NCBI GenBank assembly: GCA_018398765.1
Contig: JAHBMJ010001084.1
Coordinates: 1 to 64,000, forward strand
Length of the DNA stretch: 64,000 nucleotides
Reading direction: 5' to 3'
Origin: Chromera velia
Taxonomy: Eukaryota; Sar; Chromeraceae
The position numbers and the translations under genes are program-made. The notes under the pieces were generated by a model. It was not told the origin of the DNA. It saw only the letters and a program-made list of their open reading frames with translations, and searched no databases. Numbering within the stretch: position 1 is the first letter of the stretch; each line of letters opens with the position of its first letter. This document shows, one piece after another, positions 10,359-21,217 of the stretch.

Positions 10359-12646
10359 CAGACAGGCAGACTGGGAGAGAGACGAACACAGAGAGAGACA
10401 GACTGAGAGAGAGACGGACACAGAGAGAGACGGAGAGAGAGAGAGACGGACACAGACAGAGACGGACCTGCATGATGGAGTAGATGAAGAAGTCGACACC
10501 GAAGGCGAACTCGACCCGGTCGGACGACAACTTCCCTGCTTCAAACGCGAGGCGATCCCCAATAGATCCAAACTCACTGCCGTACGCGAAGAAGAACCAC
10601 CAAAAGGCAACAACGCCCACAAGTCCCCCGACAAGCCCGATCGATCTACTGTTCACCATCACACTACGCACAGCAGCTTCGATAGAGTTCCCCCTGCCCT
10701 CTTCCCATTCTTGTGCATACGACGGCCTGAGTCCTTTCTTCTCTGAAAGTCTCTGAGGATCTTCCAGGTACCTCTTCAGGCAAACTTCTGTGGACGCTCC
10801 ACACTCTTCTTCTGCAGCCTCTGACCCGACTGGCGACTCCCGGGCCACCATGAATGGAATGAAGAAGATATCTGCATGCCAACAAACAGACGAAGTGCAA
10901 CCCCTTCACACACTAATTTGCCTCAGAAACACAAAGGCATGCAAAGTGTTCCTTTCAATCATTTCTTCGTGTCGGCAGCTACACAACAAAAATTCATTTT
11001 CCTAGAGAGCCATCCGCCTGATTTGTTAGGAATTGAGAGCGAACGCACGTGCATGCACGAACACAGTCTCACAGCACACACGGAAGGACACTGAAATGAA
11101 CTCATTTGATCAGTTGATCAGCAACTATGTCTACCGCGCTAAATTACTGACTTGTGAGGAAGAAGGTGCCCAAGAAGGCGCCCAGTTTGTTGGTTTTGCC
11201 CTCTGCCTTCAAATCTGAAAAGATGAGGCTCCCGTGCATGAGACTCCACGCATTGAAGAAATTGAAGACGGCAAGGGTGGGGGGAGGAACGAACGGAGCA
11301 GGCACGAGAGAGCTGAGGAAAATCCCTCCCAAACCCACAAAATCGAGAGCACCTTTCAGCACGGGAGTGATGAAGAAAAAGTCAAGCGACTGGTCAAGAA
11401 GAGAAGTTAAAGTCTCGGGGGACGTCTTCCAAGCGGCATTTCCAGGCGCTACCTCCGAGAAAAGTACAAAGCCGAGGTAAGCTGCATAGAGTACGCACAT
11501 CACTGTATATGAGTTTGGAAATGCTGGAGTGAGGAAAGAAGGACGGAATTCAAGTCCGTCAATTTGAGGAGAATCTTGGTTGTCATTTTTTTTTAACTCC
11601 TTCCTTTTCTCTACCCCCCAGGTCTCTCGTCCCTCTCGGGAAAATTGTTCAGCAAGATAATTGGGGGGCTCAGCTTTTTCCAACAGATCCGGAAATATCC
11701 GAATCAACTTCGTGACAAGACCCAAAACGAAGAGTGAAGAGTCCCCAGGCTTCGAGGCCGGCTCCACCAGATCCCTTCCGTATACTACTCGTAGTAAGCC
11801 GTCCTCTTCACTCCTCTTGCACCTGTAGAAGGAGGCACCCCTTGCATTCGGAAAGGGTCTCCCGTCAATCTCCACATGCCATGCCACCCCTGTAAACTCC
11901 TCGTCACCCCTGCTGATGGCATCAACATTGAATTTCAGCTCTGCAGGGGTGTTCCTTTCGACTCTCCGGAGGTGCTCTTCGAACTCTCTCTGGGACGTGA
12001 ACGCTCCCGGATAGACCATGTCTTCGTACACAGCTGCACGACGTGAATCACATCAGCAGCAGGAGGAATCAAAAAGGTGAAGAGGGAATTCGTCTATGCA
12101 AGTGGACCCTCACAGAGGGACAGAAGTCGCGTAAACAAAGAAATTGGTTGGAATCGAGCCGAAGGTTGAAACAGACTGATGAGATAGACGCGAAAGAGTC
12201 ACGGACACGAAGACAGACACAGACACGCGCAGAGGCATAGGCACAGATACAAAAACAAATGAAGAACAACCAACAAAAAGAGCCATACGTGCTGGCGCTC
12301 AGTAGAGCCACTGACCCTCCTTAGCGAGCACTGAGGCGGCCTTTGTCATGTTTTTCTGATTGTAAGAATCAAAGTAGAGAAGCGCGACATCTGCTGCATC
12401 CGTACATTGCGAGAGCGATGACGGCACTGAGGAGAATGACGTGGACAAAACAGGCGAAAGAGGAGAGGAAGGGCCTCCATCTTGCGTGTCCTTCGACTGA
12501 TCAATCAAGGGTTGGAGACGGAGCCCTTTTGTGGCGCTGCGTCTTCCCATCACTCTCAGGGAGCTTCCCAAAGTGCCAAAAGAATTTGACACGAAGCATT
12601 CAGACAGTTTGATTAGAATAAATACGCTGAAATATGCAGAAACCAT
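9491..12646 (-). CDS. Plastid-targeted SnoaL/NTF2-like domain protein with membrane segments
   Basis: Four exons (12316-12646, 11152-12033, 10468-10871, 9491-9655) give about 593 residues with phase kept. Donors are GTCAGT twice and GTCCGT; acceptors end GCAG. The N-terminus has a signal peptide ([17 protein letters not shown]) followed by Ser/Arg-rich sequence, fitting a two-part leader. Residues about 80-200 form a SnoaL/NTF2-like fold: [21 protein letters not shown], then [20 protein letters not shown], typical of plastid SnoaL-like proteins of plants and algae. The rest has several hydrophobic segments ([38 protein letters not shown]) and a membrane motif [16 protein letters not shown] ending in GADMDRR, recalling algal and plant chloroplast integral membrane proteins. 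Substrate unknown. The ATG at 12646 was chosen because it begins the signal peptide. Confidence 0.75.
9780..10165 (+). repeat. GACA/GACG microsatellite tract inside intron 3 of the SnoaL-like gene
   Basis: Runs of GACA (about 9960-9990) pass into GACG (about 9990-10030), with degenerate GACAGA on both sides. Long Cys/Ser/Leu frames read across it come from the repeat and are not genes. Confidence 0.9.
10290..10465 (+). repeat. CA/GA microsatellite next to a splice donor
   Basis: A (CA)n run passes into a long (GA)n tract with GACGGACACAGA variants, ending directly against exon 3 at 10468. On the sense strand this is a pyrimidine-rich tract beginning just after the GTCCGT donor. Confidence 0.9.
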
Positions 12647-13325
12647 CTTGTCTGTTCCTTTCATCATGCGCAATGACCCACAACCGCAGGAAGGCCGTCT
12701 CCAGCCGTCTCCTACACCTTTTCTTGACTTCAGCCAGTTTCAAGGGAGGGCCCCACCGTGGTCCTTCAGCAAAGCGCGTGTCTACCTTTGTATCAGATAC
12801 GCTTTGCTGTGCAGAAGTAATGAAGAGAAGCTGTTCAGGAAGCCGTTTTGCAACTGAATCTAGACTGACCATATTAATATTAATAATAACATTCCTCCAA
12901 GTGTGAGCCCGAGGCCCCGGCATGGCCCGAAACTGAAATTCTTGTAGGGGGAAGCAAACTGCCGGGGACCTGCGGGCTCCGATCCACGCGAAATTCGGGT
13001 CCAAAAGTTCAAATTGTATATTCAAATTGTTGGATCTTCTTCCTTCACCACTCTTCTTTCCTGCTTGAAGTTGCACTAGCCTCTGTGTCAGAACAAGCGA
13101 AAACAGCCATGCCTGAAGACAGTCTTGCGTATCTATAACCGACCGTCCATCAGTCCTTTCGCAGTGCAGTTGCAGTGATTGGCAGACTCCGAAGAAGATC
13201 ATCCTGACTGTACCCAATCTAAAGTCTGTACCCACAGAAAGAGAAGAGAGAACCAACCAGCAGAGATCCATTCTCCGAGCTTGCCTGCCTGCCTGTCCCT
13301 CTGCTGTCTGTGGTTGAATCGATCG
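12647..13325. promoter_or_regulatory. Divergent intergenic region, probable bidirectional promoter
   Basis: The 679 bp between two divergent start codons contains an AT-rich core (ATATTAATATTAATAATAA, about 12870-12888) and a duplicated TTCAAATTGT (about 13008 and 13021). It is the only sequence available to start transcription for both neighbours. Confidence 0.45.
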
Positions 13326-14655
13326 ATGTTCCTGTGGAAGATGAGCTCAGATTCACCACAACCGATTGGGAACTTTTCCCATGAGCTGTCTTTTTTGACA
13401 TCGCGGCAAGGACGGACAGAATCTCCTTCTCCTTCTTGTTCCTTCCCTGCTGCAAGGAAAGGCGAAGGGGCAGAGAGACCCTGCCAGTTTGACTCCCTCA
13501 CTCCCTTCGGTCAACAACGGGATCCCTTGCAAATGATTTCCCTCTCAACCTACGATGCAAACGACGAAGTGTACAGGTACGACCAGCGTGTCTCGAATCT
13601 GAAGCTTTCTTGTTTCTTGACTTTGGCCATCCTCTTCAGCGAGTGTCCATTCCTTTGTTGTTTCTTGACTTTGGCCACCCTCTTCAGCAAGTGTCCATTC
13701 CCTTTGTTGTTTCTTGACTTTGGCCACCCTCTTCAGCAAGTGTCCATTCCCTTTGTTATTTCTTGACTTTGGCCACCCCCTTCAGCAAGTGTCCATTCCC
13801 TTTGTTGTTTCTTGACTTTGGCCATCCTCTTCAGCGAGTGTCCATTCCCTTTCATTCCTGCCTGTCTGCCTACCAATTTGTGTTTGCTTGCAGAGGTGTC
13901 GCCGCTCCTCCATCTCCATTCCCTCCCTCCTTGACAAAGACTCTGGAGACTTCGGTGGAGTCTCCTTCCAAAGGTCTGCCTGTTTACGTTGTATTAGTGA
14001 GAGACTAAGAGGACGCTGGAGGAAAGCAGGCGGCCGGGAAGAGAGTAGTGGGTCCAAGAGAATGAGAGAGGTGGTCAGGGGGAGAAGGAAAAAGACGGAG
14101 CACGATGATCTGGGAAGTGCGTTCTTTGAAGTTGTCCAGGAGGTGATTTCGAAGTTTTTGTTCATCTCGGGCACAAGAACCCCCAGACATCTGCAACCAA
14201 GACAAGAGTGTAGTGACCTGATGAGGAGATTTGTGGCTCCTGCATAGGAAATCAGAGGTGAAAACGGATTTCTTCCGTGGTACTTTTTTGCACTGGCGCG
14301 ACTTTTGAACCTAGCTGCCTACTTCTTTCTGTGTGTCTGTGCAGACGGCGGAAAGGATAAGGATCTGCGGAGTCCAACGTTGCGGACAGTGGAGAGTCTG
14401 AGCGACAGCAGATCGACATCTGTACCCGACTGGGAGAGCTTTTCCGATTTGTGTCAGTAAGTTAGACGGGCATGCAGGTCGTGCACTGAGTTCGGATCTT
14501 CTTTTCTATCCGTCTTCGCTTTCTCACTCGAACCTTCTTTAGCTTGTTCTTTCTTCATATGCCCCGGCCTCAATGAAGTCATTTATGGACTCTTTTTTTT
14601 CGCTCGTTTCCATAACCCTTCTACTGATATCTGATCTCATTTCATTTCATTCACC

Positions 14656-14695
<40 letters not shown>

Positions 14696-14732
14696 GTGTG
14701 TGAGGGAGTGAGTGAGTGAGCGAGTGACCGCG

Positions 14733-14783
<51 letters not shown>

Positions 14784-15979
14784 AGAGAGACTCCCGTGTA
14801 CACAAAGACATTGGAGCGGTGTTCTACAAAATGGAATCCAAGCGTGCCTTCTTTTTCTTTTACATTTGCTCTTTCATATCAGACAGATCTAAGCTCTCTT
14901 CTTTTAAGTACGCTCCCTTTTTCTTCTGCACATTTGGACTCTTCTTTACTTCACCTGATCCTTTTTTCCTTCCTCCTCTCCATCGAGAAGAACTGCCTTA
15001 TCACAGTTGCAAGCTTGTGATGAATGAAGGCGGGGGGTGCATGATTTGCTTTTATTCAAGTGGTTTCGAGAGTTTGCTTCACTTCCCTTACTGATACGTT
15101 TGAAGGAAGGGACATTCGAAGAATGAAATTCTTCATTCATGTGCCTGCCTGCCTGCATCCACACTCTCTCTCCTCCCTCTTCCTGCAGACTCCCCCCCCG
15201 AGGAGCCAGAGTACGAGAACTTTGTGTTCAACAGAACCACGATCTTCTTCACAGACAGCCCCGCAGGCGTCGCCAACAGGCTCGCCACGTGCCTCCACAT
15301 GCCCAAGAGGGGTTGGGAGGTTCACACGTGCCCCGCGACCTTCAAGGTCAGTGAGTTGAGTCCGTCCGTGCACCCTTGTTTTTCTGTCTTATTTTAGGAA
15401 GGAGTCCATACTTTCTTTTTGATATTTTCTTCTTGTCTTCTGTTCGGCCAGCGTTGGATTTTGAAGTGTTTTAAGGCACCTTTTTTTGTCCTTTACTTAT
15501 GGTCATTGAACTTTCTTCGCTTTATTGGGAAACGCACGGCTTTTTCACAGAAAAGCTTTCAATTTAGGTTCCTCGTTGTTGCTGAGCGATTCCTGAGTGA
15601 TTGCCAGCTGGGGCGAACAATGCATCCACCTGCTCGAATGCAGATCCGGGCTGTGTGCAACACTTCCCCTGAGTCTGTGATGGTCGAGGTTCTCTTCTTC
15701 CGTTCGTCGTTCGAGGGAACGAAGGCGACCGCGATGGAGGTGAGACGGCTGGAAGGGGACGCCTTGGCCTTCAGCCGTGTGTTCTGCGGGTTGAAAGAGC
15801 AAGTCCGGAAGTCGGGGGTGCTGTTGGGCTCACAGGGGAAGGGCAAGGGGGGGAGGGTGGATGAGAGGAGCGCTGGGTGCGTGGCTGTCTGCAGTGGCGT
15901 CGGCGGGGTCGACTCATGGGATGATCTGATCGCTCCCCCGAGTCTGGACTCCCTCAGTCCCCCAATCCCCGCTCTCTGA
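13326..15979 (+). CDS. KA1-domain protein without a kinase domain (CIPK/AMPK-type regulatory tail)
   Basis: Five exons (13326-13576, 13894-13973, 14345-14452, 15189-15346, 15644-15979) give about 310 residues; ATG 13341 is a possible alternative start. The C-terminal part matches a kinase-associated KA1 domain: VFNRTTIFFTDSPAGVANRL, then TFK joined to IRAVCNTSPESVMVEVLFF, then TAMEVRRLEGDALAFSRVF, as in AMPK/MARK/CIPK kinases, where it binds acidic lipids or regulatory partners. Residues around LQMISLSTYDANDEVY loosely resemble the NAF/FISL motif of CIPKs. The middle is Ser/Pro-rich linker. No kinase motifs (GxGxxG, HRD, DFG) precede it, and the divergent neighbour leaves no room. The last acceptor could instead be at 15550, which keeps frame but inserts about 31 residues into the KA1 fold, so the later one is preferred. 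Confidence 0.6.
13613..13856 (+). repeat. 49-bp minisatellite in intron 1
   Basis: Five copies start at 13613, 13661, 13710, 13759 and 13808, each beginning TTTCTTGACTTTGGCCA and containing CTTCAGCAAGTGTCCATTCC. Copies differ at one to four positions. The tract is pyrimidine-rich on the sense strand. Confidence 0.95.
14655..14795 (+). repeat. CT tract, CG tract and GA tract in succession
   Basis: A (CT)n run, then (GAGT)n, (CG)n and (GA)n lie back to back in intron 3 of the KA1 gene. The CT and GA halves are mutually complementary and could form a hairpin. Confidence 0.9.
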
Positions 15980-18900
15980 GTCACTCACTCACTGACTGGC
16001 TGGCGGATGGCCCGTGACACTCTGGCAGTTGTTTGAATGGGATGAACTGGTTTGGCTGGACTGCGTCAGATTGTCCGGCAAGATGCTTTGGGGGTATTGG
16101 GGGTGAGGGGTCAGGGAAAAGAAGAATTTAAGGGTTGGTCAGAGGGGGGGGGGAAAGGGAGGGGGCTCTGGCGTGTGGCCTCTCCACTCTCCTCCCCACC
16201 TCCACAAAACCCCTCCCTGTATGGTTGATTTCTGTAATAATGTGTGATCGCTCGCTTGTGAGTCAAGCGTCTGCCCCTCTGCTCTGTTTTTTTCCAGTTG
16301 TGAGGGACCAAAACGAAAATTTCTCCCTTCTTCGACTCATCCCCGTCTGCCTGCCTGCCTGCCTGCTTGTCTGTGTGTCAGTTCATTTGTTGCTCTATGG
16401 CTTCTTCGTGGTTTGTACCAGGGGTTCCCATTCGTTGGATTGTCGTTCTGTCTGTCTCTTGTCTGTCTGCAAAGCTGCAGTACGTAGAGGCAGGACAGGA
16501 CATGGTTGATAGATCTTGTATCTATCTGGAGGAATCTAAGTGAAAAAAGTGACCACGTAGGAATGAAGGAAGGTGGAACAAGACAGTGAGTGCATGTAAG
16601 GGCAGGAAAGGGAAGCCGAAATGCGGTGGTGAAAAGACACGGGGTGTGCGAGAGAGAACAAAGATGGTTGGATTGAAACTTTAACCGCCTTCCCTTGTGC
16701 TCTCACACTCTGTGTCAAGCGCTTCACTGCTGCTTTCCCCCCTTTTACCGTCTTTTTGCCTGTGCTGTCTCTGTCTGCCTGCCTGCCGAAAGCCATCAAA
16801 TGAAAGTGCAGTGGAGTGAGTGAGTGCATACGATCATTCAATCTCTTTGAAAGTGAGATCGAGAAAAATCGTTGACAGGCAGAACAGGAACGCAGTAGCT
16901 TTCGCATGGCAGCTTTCTCTTCCCCCTCTCAACGCAGTGAAGGACAGCTATCCTTAAAGTTTCTCTCTCTATCTGTCTGTCGGTTTAAGATGATCACACG
17001 GACTGGTTTGAAAGCCGTCAGTCCAGTCCTTGTCAACTTTGTGTGCTGTAGCTTTTCTTGGCACCAAAACATAAGGAAGGATCGAACCATTTTTGTTAAT
17101 CACACCATGCACTGACTCCAGCAAGGTGTCGACAATTCTCTGTTTCTCACCTATTTGTCTTTGCTTGCAGTCCCCCCCTCTTTCCTTTTCTTCTCATTGG
17201 AAGATCTTGTCTTCTTCTCTGACGTCTTGTATTCCAGTCTCCTTGCTCTTTCTCTCGTCTCTTTCCTGTCTTGTGTGGTCTTTGCTTGACCTGACCCTTA
17301 TCCGGAGGCGACAGTTTTCTTTCCTTCCTCCCTTCCTTCCTTCCTTCCTTCCTTCTCTGGAGGATCTAGCTCTCTCTCACCTCTGCAGTGCAGTCGTTTA
17401 CTCTCTCGAGCGAGCAGTCTTTATCCTGTCCTTTCGTTCTCCCTCCCTCTCACTTTTCCTTCCTTTCCCCAACTGTAACTCTGTCTCCGTAGCTTGGCTG
17501 GTTCAAAGAATGAAGGGTGGGTAGGACCTGCTGGCTCCATCCATACTGTTAGTAGCCGCAGGCGTGCACGGTCGAGACGAGAGAAGAAACTGTGAAAACA
17601 GAACGAACGTCCAGGAAGGAGAAACATGACAAGAAAGAGAGAGAAGAGAGATGAAGGAAGGGAAAACAGGTGAAAAGAAAGAAAGAAAGAAGTGAAGTGA
17701 TGAATGAAGTGCGTGCAGTCCTCTCAGTGAAAATGATTTCTCCCCTTCCTTCCTCCTAACGTTCCTGGTCCCAGTCAGTGTATTCAGTCAGTCTTGAGGT
17801 GATGTCTTGGGATGACAAAGGGCCACGTCTTTCTTTCTTTCTTCTCTTCCCCCCGCCCGTCTCTCTTCATTATTCTCGAACTCTTCTTTGTTTCCTGCCT
17901 GCCTCCCGAAAGGCCGGTTTTGTGCTCATCTGTGCGCGAAGAGACAGAGAAGAGGGAGAGAAAAAGAGAATAGGCGGTTCGCAGTTTTGACAGAAAGGGG
18001 GGGGGGGATGTACGTAGGAGAACTTTGTTAGGGTGCACCCAGAAGAAAGAGTCCAAAGAGGGGGGTCCCTTGTTCCGATCAGTAAGGAACCTAGGTGTGA
18101 GTCGAGAAGGAGGGAAGGAAGGAGAACTGCAGACTCTTTTTCGTTCAAACAGACAAGGGGGGAAAAAGGGTCGATTGAAAAGAACAGAAAGAAAAGCAAA
18201 AAGGGTCGATTGAAAAGAACAGAATGAAGGAAAGAAACAAAACGAAGAGAGCATTCCCTGTCTTTGCAGACGTATGTTTGTGGTCTTCTCTTTCGTGGTT
18301 GGTTGTTTTTGCTTTCAACTGTAAGTGTAGTCTTCTGTCTGGCGGGGTGTATGGCTGGATTCTGCTTGCTTGTTTCGTCTTTTTCTTTTATGTGCGTGTC
18401 AGTCTTTTTATTTGTTCGTTTGATTCCTAGTATGGGTGGACACCTGCAAAACACAACTTGTCCTACCCCCTTCTTTTCGTTCCCTTCGTTCCTTCTTTGG
18501 GTTTTGTGTGTGCCTCCGTAGCGTGCTTGCTGGCGCCACGTGGTTGCATTCCAGCCTTTCCGGATTCGCTGTTCGACCCAGGCTGCTCAGTTGATTTCTT
18601 GTCTTGGCATGGAATGGGGTGTACCTTCTTGGCTGCTTCCATCTGTCTGCCTGACTGAGTGTCTGGAAACATGCAGTGACTGACGATGGCCGTTTTTTCG
18701 GTTTCGCGTCTTGTCTTGAGTTAGTCTTTCTCCGGAGGTGATGAAAGACTTGCGGTCAGAAAGAAATGGGGGCGATCGGACAGGCAGGAATTGGCGCTTC
18801 TTGTAGAAGGGACGAAGAAAGAAGAGGCAATCCAAGGTGCTCAATGACAAGAAAGGAAGAGGAAAGAATTTACAAAGAAGTTGTTGGGAGAGTAAGCAAG

Positions 18901-19650
18901 TAAGTAGGAGGGGAACATGGGTGTAGCGTGTGTCCGTTCTCACTCACTCATTTTCTCTGCTCTTCAGTCACACAGCGTGGCGCGTTCAAAAGAAAGGCAG
19001 CAGTGGTAGAAGTCGATCAGCCCGCCGTTCGTGTGTGTGTTGCATTGAAAGGAGTGAGGGACAGAGAAGCAAAGCAGGCGTTGCCTGAGGATGCATTGAA
19101 CATCCCATGCACCTCTTGTCTGCATTCGAAGTCAAGGCAGAGGTATGAAAGGGTAGAGAAGGAACTTTGACAGAATGAGTGAGCGAGCATGTCAGCTCAG
19201 ACCAGTACCATAAGTGAGTGGGTGAGAAAGACGTGCAAAAGGGGGACGACAACGTTGTCTGCCTGTGCATCATCAGTCTGCTTGTGTGCATGTGAAATGA
19301 ATGAGTGAGGTAGTACGTCCATTCATGAATGCATGCGCGCGTGTGTGTGTGCGGGTGAATCCAACGCAATCGACGGTCGGATTGCAAGAGTCCAAGTCGC
19401 CTTGGCGTGAATCCTGCGTGTAATTGTCCCGACTTGATCGATCATATGCTGGCTCGTCAAGGTTGGGGAGGCCTGTCAGAATCTGTCGTCGCAGAGTCCT
19501 AATTGAAGATCAGCCCCCCTTGGCGCGTGTTGGCGGACTCTTGCTGCGTCTTGCATCGAGGGACAGAGAGAGAGAGAGAGAGAGAGAGAGAAGGCAGGTT
19601 GAATCAGGCGTTGCTGCAAATACCTGTCCATCTGTCAGCGGCAGGGTATA
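15980..19650. other. Long non-coding stretch with simple repeats, no gene supported
   Basis: Mixed-composition DNA with short TTCC, GAAA and GA tracts (for example 17330-17360 and 19563-19592) and a 32-bp near-direct repeat at about 18165-18228 (AAGGGTCGATTGAAAAGAAC twice). Frames here are short, lack domains and are not joined by plausible splice sites. The left end must hold the KA1 gene's 3' untranslated region. Confidence 0.45.
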
Positions 19651-21217
19651 AGCAGTCACTTGCGTTTAAGTTGTATCATTGCTTTGCTCGTAATGTCGAT
19701 CGATCGGATCGTTTTTAAAGACGATTTAACGAACCTGTTTGGATCTTCGTGGGGCGCAAAGCGTGAGAAGATCGAAAAACAATCGTTTAAAGAATCGTTT
19801 TACAATAGTAAAATTAATGTCTGGATTGATATGTTCATTATAGCTACTAGCCACTGGCAGACCAATGGTAGTATACGTGATTCGACTCGATCAGTTCTAG
19901 GATCAGTTGGTACATAGCTAGGACCTATTGCGACCCAACATTTAAATTTTTATCAATTTTAGTTTCATTTAAAATGCACAGTGTAAGTATATTGTTAAAA
20001 TTATAAAGTTTGAAACTAGAGTAGGTAAGAGTTAGTAAAAGTAGCTAGGCTGAGCTGCATAGAGCTGTAGATTATTATGGAAAACTAGCAAGCCTTTCAA
20101 AAAAGTGAGCTAAAGTGAGCCGGTCAAGAACGCCTGCATGGCCCCTAGCATGGTCCTTCAAATATTCCCTAGGCCTGCGTATCAAAATCGTTAACCCATT
20201 GCTAGACCCATTAGCATGTATCAAATATGTCTGGCCTATCAAATATTGGAGGCCTTTCATTTTTCGCGACTTCGCGATAATACAAAAAAAAATAGTATTT
20301 CTGACCCGTGAAACAGTGATGAAAGCGGGTCATTAATTGGCGGCCCCGCCGTACCGCTGCACTCTCAGATTAATTCTCTCAAGTTGAATCTCCGGTCACG
20401 TCCGGCGTGCGCGGCCCTTCTATACTGGTAGCCAGACAGCTTAAATTTCAGATAATTTCAGACTATATGATACACCCAACCAGTTGGGTGAGTGCCTCGG
20501 GGGGCATCAGTGGTTTGAATTATAATTCTAATGAGTCTCGACCGCATGTATGTTTACGTGAAATACTCAACTAGTTGGGTGAGTGCTTTGGGGAGCATCA
20601 GTGGTTTGAATTACAATTCTAACGTGTCTCGACCATGTATGTTTATGTAAGTGCGCACTGTCTTAGGGCCCCTGAGACGGGCTGAGCTACCCTCCGAGGG
20701 GAAGTGTATATTGGCTCACCTTGATTCCACAAATTAATTCCCCAAATTAATTCCACGCTGACATCGATCTCCCCCCTAAAAAATAGAGTGATCGCGCGAT
20801 ATCCGGCGATATCAGGGCCTCTCGGCTGATCTCAGCAAAGCTGAGCTGCCCAGGTTTCAGTGAGCTTTCAGCCAGCATCGAGCGTTGCTGTGCCCTCGCG
20901 CGACTGGGATGCCTTTTGCAATGCCTGTACGTTCAATGAACAGCGTTTCAACCTAGGTTTCAACACGTTTCAACTTCAGAACCTCAGACTTGAATGTCAT
21001 CTTCATGTAGACCGTCTTCAAAAATAATAGCCGTTTCATGAATCATGATCGGTCTACCGGCCAACGGCCATTGCGAGTCTGTGCATGGGATTTCTTTTTC
21101 CCTCGAGCATATATTAATACATAGTCTGTCTTGAAGGCCAGGCTGTCTCTTTTGCGTTTCTTGTTCCTTCACTGACTGCAAAGTTAAGAAAGGGATCTGA
21201 AAGAGTAGCCTTGTGCC
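19651..21217. other. AT-rich degenerate intergenic DNA
   Basis: No coding signal is seen. Composition changes sharply from the GC-richer repeats to the left. A 91-bp tandem duplication (listed separately) lies inside. This may be old transposon debris but nothing diagnostic remains. Confidence 0.4.
20482..20650 (+). repeat. 91-bp tandem duplication
   Basis: Two copies with a period of 91 bp begin at AGTTGGGTGAGTGC (20482 and 20573) and share GCATCAGTGGTTTGAATTA and TCTCGACC with about 10 percent difference. No coding potential. Confidence 0.85.

Noticed and set aside
13888-14247. 119-codon frame with a basic C-terminus, considered as a longer exon 2 of the KA1 gene
   Set aside because: Its frame does not join the following exon at a good donor, while the shorter exon in the other frame (13894-13973) keeps phase on both sides. 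It remains a weaker alternative.
20814-20850. CTCGGCTGATCTCAGC resembling the start of a spliceosomal RNA
   Set aside because: The match is short and no further snRNA structure or Sm site follows.
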